NCBI GenBank assembly: GCA_947253595.1
Contig: CAMXZR010000077.1
Location: forward strand, 1 to 7,229
Direction: 5' to 3'
DNA from: an uncultured Olsenella sp.
GTDB lineage: Bacteria; Actinomycetota; Coriobacteriia; Coriobacteriales; Atopobiaceae
Length of the DNA stretch: 7,229 bases
How positions within the stretch are numbered: the first letter of the stretch is position 1; each line of letters begins with the position of its first letter. Below are positions 1 to 6,435 of the stretch, one piece after another. The notes under the pieces are model-generated. The model worked only from the letters and a program-made list of their open reading frames with translations, had not been told where the DNA came from and made no database searches. The position numbers and the translations under genes are program-made.

Positions 1-697
1 GGCCGCTCGGCTCCACCCGGACGAAGCCTCCGTACTGGGATGCGGACGCGCCACCATAGGCGGTCGCGGACGGCCTCATGCCCACCGGCATGTAGCCCGC
101 GTCCTTGCCGTTGTGGACGTTGAAGACGTGGGCTATCACCAGTGAGCCGAGCCTCTCGTAGGAGAGGTTGCCGTTGACCTTGCCCCGCTCGACCCTGCCG
201 ACCTCGGCCAGCGACGCCAGGGGCGGCACGACGGGCAGGAGCCACTCCGCCGCTGGCAAGAGGCCGTCGAGCGTGACTCGGGCGATGGGCACGTCCACCT
301 GCTGCGTTCCGTCCAAGATGGTCCCAGTGCCAACCTGCGGGTCTGCGGCGGCTGCCTTCGATGGCACCGTCGTGCCCTGCAGCACCACAACAGATGCGGA
401 CTCGATGTCCGTGCCGGGGTCGCGCGAGTAGCGCAGGCACACGAGGTCCCGCCTGTGCCCGGTCTGCGTGCCGTTGGCTATGGCAGCGGTGGTGCCAACC
501 CCGATGGAGATGTGCCTGCCGTGGGCCACCACGTCACACGCCCCGATGGAGCAGGTGTTGGCGTCCCTCATGGTCACGGTCGGCGCGGGGCCGATGACGT
601 ATGCCTCCCTGCCCATGACGCCCGCGAGCAGCCTGCCAACGTCGGGTGCGTCGATGTGCGGGGCGCCGGCCCTCCCGGTGATGAGCTCTACCGCCAT
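1..697 (-). CDS. Tail-tip/baseplate protein, N-terminal part, cut by window edge
   Basis: An open frame runs from ATG 697 to the left edge without a stop, giving 232 residues; the C-terminus is outside the window. The layout resembles N-terminal domains of phage tail-tip or upper-baseplate proteins found after the hub in gut siphophages: MAVELITGRAGAPHIDAPDVG, then YVIG...TVTMRDANTCSIGACDVVAHGRHISI (about 33-65), then IANGTQTGHRRDLVCLRYSRDPGTDIESASVVVLQG (split here by eye into strands, about 73-108), and PIARVTLDGL (137-146). These typically anchor a receptor-binding C-terminus. After residue about 165 (RVERGKVNGNLSYERLGSLVIAH) a second Gly-rich beta domain begins. The start is set by GGGGAG 4 bases upstream and the one-base TGATG overlap with the preceding gene. 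The protein could be the receptor-binding protein itself or a scaffold for it. Confidence 0.82.
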   Translation of the reverse strand, partial: MAVELITGRAGAPHIDAPDVGRLLAGVMGREAYVIGPAPTVTMRDANTCSIGACDVVAHGRHISIGVGTTAAIANGTQTGHRRDLVCLRYSRDPGTDIESASVVVLQGTTVPSKAAAADPQVGTGTILDGTQQVDVPIARVTLDGLLPAAEWLLPVVPPLASLAEVGRVERGKVNGNLSYERLGSLVIAHVFNVHNGKDAGYMPVGMRPSATAYGGASASQYGGFVRVEPSG

Positions 698-1080
698 CAC
701 TCCCCACCCCCGTCCGGATGCGCCGCCCTGTAGGCGTCGAACTCGGCCTGCAGCGCCCTGTGCTTGTCCGACCACCACTTGGCGGCCTTGTCGCGCTCCT
801 CGGCGCGGGCCGTGGCCGCGTCCAGCTGCGCCTTGGTCACGAGCTCGGCCCTGCCGGTGCGCTCGAACTCCGAGTAGGCCGCGTCGCTCGCCTCCACGAT
901 CTTGGCGTACTCAGCCGCGTGCGCCGGGCAGAGCAGCATCCTGCGCTCGACCCCCTGGGCGTCCACCCTGCGCCTGGTGACGTAGGCGTCCGCCGCGTCG
1001 GTGTCCGGCAGCGCGAACGCCGCGCTGGCGCACCCCTGCACGTCGCACGAGAAGCGGGTGTACCCCTCCTCCTTGGCCAT
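697..1080 (-). CDS. Small phage protein with possible zinc-binding Cys/His set
   Basis: I do not recognise a named family for this 127-residue protein. The N-terminal part (residues 7-55) carries C12-x4-C17 and, after 33 residues, C51-x2-H54 (LLCPAH). Four such ligands could hold a zinc ion in a ribbon-like fold, with the segment in between (ADAYVTRRRVDAQGVERR) forming a hairpin. The C-terminal half (about 60-120) is strongly charged, rich in Ala, Glu, Lys and Arg, and probably a helical coiled coil (AQLDAATARAEERDKAAKWW). There is no signal peptide or membrane segment. It starts at ATG 1080 after a perfect AAGGAGG and ends TGA at 699-697, overlapping the next ATG by one base (TGATG). Its place between the hub and a tip protein suggests a tail-tip or assembly role, but function is unknown; a DNA- or RNA-binding regulator is an alternative. 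Confidence 0.88.
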   Translation of the reverse strand: MAKEEGYTRFSCDVQGCASAAFALPDTDAADAYVTRRRVDAQGVERRMLLCPAHAAEYAKIVEASDAAYSEFERTGRAELVTKAQLDAATARAEERDKAAKWWSDKHRALQAEFDAYRAAHPDGGGE

Positions 1081-1084
1081 GTGT

Positions 1085-1091
1085 CCTCCTT
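1085..1091 (-). promoter_or_regulatory. Ribosome binding site of the small Cys-containing protein gene
   Basis: The minus strand reads AAGGAGG at 1091-1085, 4 bases before ATG at 1080. The preceding T completes the hub stop codon, giving TAAGGAGG, so ending one gene and starting the next are physically linked. Confidence 0.92.
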
Positions 1092-2079
1092 ATCTTTCCG
1101 TCGTTTTGTACTCGTACTCGAAGCCGCACACGCCCACGCGGGCGATGGCGCCGGTCACGATGGCGCGGGCCGCCTCGCCCGTGGTGGGGTCGGTTCCACC
1201 AACCACGTCACCGACCGAGCAGGTGACGCCCTCCCGGACCGACACGCGCACGCTCGAGGCTGCCGCCTGAAGCTTGCGCAGCCTTGACATGCCTGCTGTC
1301 ACAAGGTCGTCGGCAGTGGCGGCCTCATACGTCTCGGACAGCTCTTCGGCCCCGAAGAGCGTCTGCGTGGCCGAGACGGCCCCCTTGGCGTCCGCATAGA
1401 CGTGGGCAACCTGCCTGTCGGCCAGCTCCCCCTTCCCAAGGCACACCAGGTGGTTCGTCGGCCTCGTCCGCCGCGATGTGACGATGACGACGCCCGCCGA
1501 CACCGCCTCCGCATCCGTGAGGTCGCGCGCGCGGTGTGGCAGAAGCTCGACCACGCCCGCGCGCCGCCTGAAGTCGCAGGAGCACCCGGAGGCGAGAAGC
1601 AGCTGCCAGATGGCGGCCCATCCGCCCATGTAGCGCCCGCTGTCCTGCTGCGCGGCGTCGCGCGAGCCCGTGAACGTGTGGCTCACCTGGACGCCCACGC
1701 GCCCGCCAGCGACGCGGAACGGCCCCAGCAGACCCATGCGCGAGAGCAGCGTGGAGATGACGTCCGACACGTCGCCCGATGCCGACAGGTAGGCATGACC
1801 GGGGTCAGGTCCGATGACGTGTCCGTCGATGACGCCCGCCCACGTGACGCCCGAGAGCGCGACGGCCCGAGCGCCCCACGTCGCCTCGCGTCCCAGGACG
1901 AGACCGCCGACACCGGAGGCCGGGTCGTGCAGCGCGGAACCGTCGGGGATGTCCATCGCGTCCCCTGCGCGTACGGTCACCTGGAAGCTGTTGTCCGACA
2001 CTCCCCACTCGAAGTCCCCGGAGGCAACCTCGACCATCCCGACCTCGGTGCCGTCCGGCATGGTCACGGTCAGCTCCAT
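1090..2079 (-). CDS. Siphovirus tail hub protein, Gp37-like
   Basis: The 329-residue protein follows Dit, where the tail hub (Tal-type) protein is expected; hubs of this kind trimerise to close the tube below Dit. Motifs resembling the ReqiPepy6 Gp37-like family are SGVTWAGVIDGHVIGPDPGH (76-95), YLSASGDVSDVI (97-108) and NHLVCLGKGELADRQVAHVY (209-228), followed by a G-x-V-S-x-T-Q segment. The C-terminus (about 278-325) is a strand-rich region with VTCSVGDVVGG, as in hub proteins with a gp27-like fold. No peptidase or muramidase motif and no long C-terminal extension is visible, so it looks like the structural part only. ATG 2079 overlaps the Dit stop (TGA 2072-2070) by 10 bases; the ribosome binding site is a weak GGGGG about 6 bases upstream, consistent with coupling. 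Its TAA stop (1092-1090) lies in the ribosome binding site of the next gene. Confidence 0.83.
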   Translation of the reverse strand: MELTVTMPDGTEVGMVEVASGDFEWGVSDNSFQVTVRAGDAMDIPDGSALHDPASGVGGLVLGREATWGARAVALSGVTWAGVIDGHVIGPDPGHAYLSASGDVSDVISTLLSRMGLLGPFRVAGGRVGVQVSHTFTGSRDAAQQDSGRYMGGWAAIWQLLLASGCSCDFRRRAGVVELLPHRARDLTDAEAVSAGVVIVTSRRTRPTNHLVCLGKGELADRQVAHVYADAKGAVSATQTLFGAEELSETYEAATADDLVTAGMSRLRKLQAAASSVRVSVREGVTCSVGDVVGGTDPTTGEAARAIVTGAIARVGVCGFEYEYKTTER

Positions 2080-2909
2080 GGCAGGCCCCCGCTCAGCTCC
2101 ACGAGCTCCACGTCCACGCCGGTGGAGCCGTTCCACGCGACTGTGTAGACGCCGGGCCGGAGGCGCTCGAAGGGGTACGTCCCGCTGCCCCGGACCTCGC
2201 CCATGCGCTGGGCGAAGAGGTTCGTGCGCTGGCCGTAGGAGCCGACACGGTAGACGCTCTCCCCGACCTCGGCCGTCCGCGTCGGGTCGATGACGATGCG
2301 CTCGCCCTCGCCACAGGAGGCGGAGACGCCGTAGCGGTTGGAGAAGCCGGGCGCCGAGACGACGACGTAGGGGCTCGAGCAGGGGCCGTAGAAGACCAGC
2401 CGCAGCAGCGCGGGCATGCCAGCCGTCATGACCTTGGACGCGCCGGTGGTGCCGCCAAGGTCGAACGGGAGGTCAAGCGGGAGGTCCACGCTCGCCGTGC
2501 CCTGCGAGCCGCCCGTGGCGGGACTCAGCCTGTGCAGCGTCGGGCGGCACCACCAGCCGTCCAGCAGGGCCACGGTCACGTCCAGGTGCACCTCGCAGCC
2601 GCGTCGCGACGCGACGGACACGGCGGGCACGAGCGCCCTCTGGCTCCATCCGCGCGAGGTGAGCGTCCCGGGCGTCCCGGCCTCCATGTCGCGCGAGAGG
2701 ACGGACACGAGGCGGTCCGCCGCCTCAGGGGTGGTCGCCTTGGCGTAAAGTCCGCCCACCTCCCTCGCGGCGAGGTCGGCGGACGTGTACGAGTGGGCAC
2801 CCAGGCTGCGCCTGAAGTCGAAGCCCCGAAGCGCGAGGGTCTCCATGAAGACGGAGTCCCCGAAGAGGCTCACCACCTCGCCCGTGGCGCCCGACCTATA
2901 GCTGGCCAT
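2070..2909 (-). CDS. Distal tail (Dit) protein
   Basis: Dit forms the hexameric ring joining the tail tube to the tip and hub. The 279-residue protein lies directly after the tape measure, the usual place. The N-terminal part (about 1-140) contains TLALRGFDFRRSLGAHSYTSADL and an alternating strand pattern (EVHLDVTVALLDGWW) as in the ring-forming beta domain. DLPLDLPFDLG (142-152) matches the YPYDYPYD-type linker seen between the two domains of Dit-like proteins. RLVFYGPCSSPYVVVS (170-185) and ERIVIDPTRTAEV (203-215) match the C-terminal galectin-like half. It has no transmembrane segment. It starts at ATG 2909 after AAGGAGG, overlaps the tape measure by 14 bases and the hub gene by 10, and so is probably translationally coupled to both. 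Tip-ring role comes from family knowledge; the motif reading is by eye. Confidence 0.87.
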   Translation of the reverse strand: MASYRSGATGEVVSLFGDSVFMETLALRGFDFRRSLGAHSYTSADLAAREVGGLYAKATTPEAADRLVSVLSRDMEAGTPGTLTSRGWSQRALVPAVSVASRRGCEVHLDVTVALLDGWWCRPTLHRLSPATGGSQGTASVDLPLDLPFDLGGTTGASKVMTAGMPALLRLVFYGPCSSPYVVVSAPGFSNRYGVSASCGEGERIVIDPTRTAEVGESVYRVGSYGQRTNLFAQRMGEVRGSGTYPFERLRPGVYTVAWNGSTGVDVELVELSGGLPWS

Positions 2910-5900
2910 AGGCAACCTCCTTCGATAGCCTCGCGAAGTCCCTTCTGCCGAGAACAGGGGTGTCCTCGCTGATGATGCGTGGCAGGTTGCGCTCCAGCCA
3001 CGCAACCACCTCGGCCCCGCCAGACGGGGCGGGCGCGGGGAGGCGCGATATCACGCCGTCGGCGATCACGTCCGCGAAGGGCTGGCTGTAGGTCCTGTTG
3101 GTGAGCGGCACGATGTTCCTGCCGTCGTACCACTCGGCCCCGTCCTCGCCTATCACGTCGCGCGGCGAGATGAACGTTGGCTTCGTGTAGATGGCCCCCT
3201 CCGCGTGCAGGCGCACCCCGCCTGCCGCGTGCCTCACGACGCCCCCGGCGGCGTTCCCCGTCGCCGCGTGCACGACGGCGGTCCACCCCGTGTGGACGAG
3301 GTTGTAGAGCTTGCTGCTGAGCGAGTCTACATTGCTCTCCGCAGAGGCCGTGTGGGCACTTACGTAGGCGTCGTAGGACCCCGGAATCTGGTCGAGCTTG
3401 TTGTGCAGGTCCTCGGCGCTCCCCGTCTCGGCCTGCGTCGTGCCGTTGGAGGTGACGGTGAAGGGCTTATCCGCCACCTGCTGGGCGGAGAGGCCCGCAA
3501 GCTCGGTCCCCTCCACGGTGATGGTGCCGTCGTCGGAGACGGTGAAGTGCTTCCCGTCGACGGTCATGTTCTGGAGGTCCCACACCTTGCCCGTGGAGTC
3601 CGTGAGCGTGCCATCCTCGTTGACCGAGAAGGTCTTGGGGTCGAGGTGCAGCTGGTTGAGCGTTGTGAGGCGCTGGATGAGCGTGTCCGTGTTGCCGTTT
3701 GCGCTCTTCGCAAGCTTGGCGAACGCGTCAGCGCCGACCTCCGAGAGCGTCTCCGTGGAGAACCCCGCCTTGACCGCAGCGCCCGCCATCTGCTCGAGCG
3801 AGAGGCCGGTGTCATCGAGCTTCCCGGCCCATCCGTCGCCGTTCTGGAGCATGTCGGACATCGCGCGGCCTAGGTCAGACGCGGCGACCTCGGCCTGCGT
3901 CATCTCCTCTGCCCATGCGCGGGTCTCGTCTGCCGCAGCGCGATATGCCTGCTCCGCGTTCTCGATGGACTTCCTCAGGCCCTCGCCGTCTGCAACTGAC
4001 TCGGCTGTCTTTCGCGCGGCCTCTGCCGACATGCCCGCCTTCTGGTACTGCTCGGAGAGCTCGGCAACCCTCGCGTTGTAGGTGTCCTGAGCTGCGGAGA
4101 GGTTGTGCTTCATCTGCAGCTCGTTCTTGAGCGCCTCGGTGTAGCCCTCCTGGGCCGCGTTGACCTGCGCCTCCTGCTGCTTCTTGGCTATGAGATTGTC
4201 GATCTCGGCGATCAGGTTGACGATCTCGCCCTCCTGGTTCTCGTACTCGCCTGAGAGGACCTGTGCCGCCGTGTAGCTTGTCCCGAACGCCTCGTTGATG
4301 CCCTTGAGCGCCCACTCGAGCATGGCCGTGTCCTCGGCGCTCGCCGTGTGGGCTCCGCCAAGCCTGTCGATGACCGACTTGTACTCGCCGAGCATGTGGG
4401 TTGACTCCTCCGCGCCATTGCGGATGGAGGACATCTTCTCGTTGTGCTCCTGGATGGCCTGCGTCAGCTCCTTGGTGCCCATGGCCGCCTCCTGGGACGT
4501 TCCGCCCCAGTCGGTGACGCTGCGCGCCCCGCTTGCGAGGGACTCGGACACGCCGCTCGCGCTGTCGCGCATCCTGCCCAGGGCGTCCGAGAAGTCGCGC
4601 TCCGTCTTGACGTGGTCGTGGACGGCCAGTCCGATTGCCGCCACGGCTGCCACGGCGACCATGATGCCGCCACCCGCCAGCGCCCCCTTGAGGTTGAGCA
4701 CCTCCAGGGCGTCCCCGAAGCTGCCCATGACCTTGGTGGCTGACGCGAGCTCGCCGACCGTCTTCGCGGCTGATGACAGCCCGCCTGCGACGCCGGCGAA
4801 GACGCCCACCACCCTGCCGGCGACGGCGAGCGCCGGTCCTGCCGCAGCGGTGAGGGCGAGCGTCTGGATGACCGCGCCCTGCTCCTCCCTGCTCATTGAG
4901 GAGAAGGACCTGGCCGCACCCTCGATGATGTCCGTGACGGGCTTGGCCGCGTCGACCGCCGCGAGGGCCGCGTCCGCGAGCGGCCCCCCGACCTCCTGCG
5001 CCACGGCGGACACGCGGTTCTGAAGCACCTGCATCTTCGAAGCGAGCGACTCGTTGCGGTTGTCCACCTCGTCCTGCAGGGCGGTGTTCTTGCTCCACTC
5101 GTCGTTGGAGAGCGCGACCGCCTTGCCGAGCAGGTCGGAGTTGCCCGCGAGGCGGCGCATGAAGTCGCTCTGGCGCAGCTCCGTGATGCCCAGGTCGGCC
5201 AGGATGCCGTTGAGGTCCTCGCCGCTGGCCGCAGCCTCGCCCATGCCGCGCACGACGGCCTGGAAGGCGCTGGCGCTGTCCTCGGACCATGCGGAGCGGA
5301 ACTCGTCCGCGCTCATGTGGGCGAGCGAGGCCCACTTCTCGAGGTCGGCCGAGTTCTGGGAGACGGCCATGCCAATCTCATTGACCGTCTTGCTGAAGGC
5401 GCTTCCGCCAGCCTGGGACTCGAGGCCGAGCGACGCGGCGGCGGCTGCCACGCCCAGGATGTCGGCCTGGCTCATGCCCGCCTGCGTGCCAGCGGACGCC
5501 ATGCCCATCGCCATGTCGGAGATCTTGCTCTCCGTCGTTGCCATGTTGTTGCCGAGACCGACGATGGAGCTTGCGTATCGCTCGGCGTCACCCTGGGCCA
5601 TCTTGGTGATGTTGGCGAACTGGGCGAGGTTGGTGCCTGCCTGCTCCGCGTTCATGTCGGTCGCGATGTCGAGGCCGTTGGCCACGTCGGCGAACTGCTT
5701 CAAGGCGTCGCGCGACCAGCCGAGCTGAGCGCCAAGCGCCTCCATGTTGAGAATCTGGTCGGCGGTCACCGGCTGGGCCTTGGAAGACTCGATGGCAGCG
5801 TCCTTCAGGGCCTGGTACTGGTCTTCCGTGAGGTTCGTGGTCTTGCGGACGTTGGTGAGCGCGGTGTCCACCGTGGTGGCGGCGGCAATTGACGCGCCCG

Positions 5901-6402
5901 CGATTGCCGCGAGCGGTGCCGTGACGCCCATGGTGAGGCTGGTGCCGACGCCCATCAGCTTGCCCGAGAGGGCCTTGGCGCTCGTCGCGAAGGAGTCCAG
6001 GTGCCGCGACGCCTTGCCGAAGCCGGAGGCCGCGTTGGTCGCGTCGATGAGCGCACGCTGGTCGCGCCTGAGGTACGCCTCGGCCTGGGCCAGCTCGCGC
6101 GAGACGCGCTGGTAGGCCGCACTGGTGGTGTCCCCGCTCTTGGACAGCTCGTCCTGGGCCTGCCGGAGCACGTCGATGCGCTGCTTGGTGGCATCGACCT
6201 TCCTGCCAGCCGCCTCCACGGCCGCGCCCAGCAGCTTGGCGGAGCCGGGGTCGAGCTTGAGCGCGTTCTGCACGCTGCGGAGGCTGGACTGCGCCGAGCG
6301 CGAGGCGGAGTTTATCTTGGAGAGCGCCGCCGTGAGCTTGGACGAGTCGCCCTCGAAGCTTACGTAGAGGCCCTTGTACTCGCTTGCCACGCCGCCCACC
6401 AC
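2896..6402 (-). CDS. Tape measure protein, TP901 family
   Basis: The tape measure spans the tail lumen, sets tail length and leaves through the tip during DNA ejection. The protein has up to 1168 residues. In order: N-terminal helical coiled-coil region (about 20-125), a hydrophobic Ala/Gly segment (about 150-178), the TP901-type core (about 178-470, with TTNLTEDQYQALKDAAIE, a Gly/Met/Ala-rich MAMGMASAG stretch and GGSAFSKTVNEIG), two more hydrophobic segments (about 511-545 and 573-593) that fit membrane insertion at ejection, a long coiled coil (about 640-845), a three-unit 28-residue repeat (923-1006), and a C-terminal end with GEDGAEWYDGRNIVPLTN, typical of these proteins. By the usual rule of about 0.15 nm per residue the tail would be about 175 nm (estimate). 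The start is uncertain: GTG codons at 6402, 6399 and 6390 all follow an in-frame TAG at 6405-6403. AGGTGG at 6404-6399 is best spaced for 6390, which would give 1164 residues. The 3' end overlaps Dit by 14 bases. Confidence 0.96.
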   Translation of the reverse strand: MVGGVASEYKGLYVSFEGDSSKLTAALSKINSASRSAQSSLRSVQNALKLDPGSAKLLGAAVEAAGRKVDATKQRIDVLRQAQDELSKSGDTTSAAYQRVSRELAQAEAYLRRDQRALIDATNAASGFGKASRHLDSFATSAKALSGKLMGVGTSLTMGVTAPLAAIAGASIAAATTVDTALTNVRKTTNLTEDQYQALKDAAIESSKAQPVTADQILNMEALGAQLGWSRDALKQFADVANGLDIATDMNAEQAGTNLAQFANITKMAQGDAERYASSIVGLGNNMATTESKISDMAMGMASAGTQAGMSQADILGVAAAAASLGLESQAGGSAFSKTVNEIGMAVSQNSADLEKWASLAHMSADEFRSAWSEDSASAFQAVVRGMGEAAASGEDLNGILADLGITELRQSDFMRRLAGNSDLLGKAVALSNDEWSKNTALQDEVDNRNESLASKMQVLQNRVSAVAQEVGGPLADAALAAVDAAKPVTDIIEGAARSFSSMSREEQGAVIQTLALTAAAGPALAVAGRVVGVFAGVAGGLSSAAKTVGELASATKVMGSFGDALEVLNLKGALAGGGIMVAVAAVAAIGLAVHDHVKTERDFSDALGRMRDSASGVSESLASGARSVTDWGGTSQEAAMGTKELTQAIQEHNEKMSSIRNGAEESTHMLGEYKSVIDRLGGAHTASAEDTAMLEWALKGINEAFGTSYTAAQVLSGEYENQEGEIVNLIAEIDNLIAKKQQEAQVNAAQEGYTEALKNELQMKHNLSAAQDTYNARVAELSEQYQKAGMSAEAARKTAESVADGEGLRKSIENAEQAYRAAADETRAWAEEMTQAEVAASDLGRAMSDMLQNGDGWAGKLDDTGLSLEQMAGAAVKAGFSTETLSEVGADAFAKLAKSANGNTDTLIQRLTTLNQLHLDPKTFSVNEDGTLTDSTGKVWDLQNMTVDGKHFTVSDDGTITVEGTELAGLSAQQVADKPFTVTSNGTTQAETGSAEDLHNKLDQIPGSYDAYVSAHTASAESNVDSLSSKLYNLVHTGWTAVVHAATGNAAGGVVRHAAGGVRLHAEGAIYTKPTFISPRDVIGEDGAEWYDGRNIVPLTNRTYSQPFADVIADGVISRLPAPAPSGGAEVVAWLERNLPRIISEDTPVLGRRDFARLSKEVAYGQL
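2916..2922 (-). promoter_or_regulatory. Ribosome binding site of the Dit gene
   Basis: The minus strand reads AAGGAGG at 2922-2916, 6 bases before ATG at 2909. It lies inside the 3' end of the tape measure gene and shows that the 32 codons upstream of 2909 in the same frame are not used. Confidence 0.92.
3385..3636 (-). repeat. Three tandem 28-residue repeats in the tape measure
   Basis: Residues 923-950, 951-978 and 979-1006 each begin with a K-x-F-[ST]-V-x-x-[DN]-G-T motif: KTFSVNEDGT, KHFTVSDDGT and KPFTVTSNGT. The period is exactly 28 residues (84 bases). Each unit looks like a beta hairpin followed by a linker or helix. The DNA is diverged, so only the protein pattern is clear. A looser fourth copy may begin near YDAYVSAHT (about 1010). 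Confidence 0.85.
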
Positions 6403-6404
6403 CT
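6399..6404 (-). promoter_or_regulatory. Weak ribosome binding site of the tape measure gene
   Basis: The minus strand reads AGGTGG at 6404-6399, 8 bases before GTG at 6390. No better SD lies upstream of GTG 6402 or 6399. The weak site and GTG start suggest a low initiation rate, in keeping with the few tape measure copies needed per tail. Confidence 0.4.
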
Positions 6405-6435
6405 ATGCCGTTGTCATTTTCGAATCGGATGGGGC

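Noticed and set aside
1402..2148. Plus-strand frame of 248 codons opposite the hub gene
   Set aside because: Composition is Arg/Pro/His/Ala-rich and low-complexity, there is no ribosome binding site, and it is antisense to a gene with recognisable motifs.
2910..3005. Upstream extension of the Dit frame to 3005
   Set aside because: The 32 added residues overlap the tape measure, resemble no Dit N-terminus, and the AAGGAGG at 2922-2916 points to ATG 2909.
3875..5335. A 486-codon minus-strand frame inside the tape measure gene
   Set aside because: It is extremely rich in Arg, Gly and Pro, has no domain logic, and lies fully inside the well-supported tape measure in another frame; it is a high-GC shadow.
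4295..5728. Plus-strand frames of 242 and 224 codons (4295-5023 and 5054-5728) opposite the tape measure
   Set aside because: Ser/Ala-rich mirror translations of the helical tape measure; long antisense frames are expected at this GC content.
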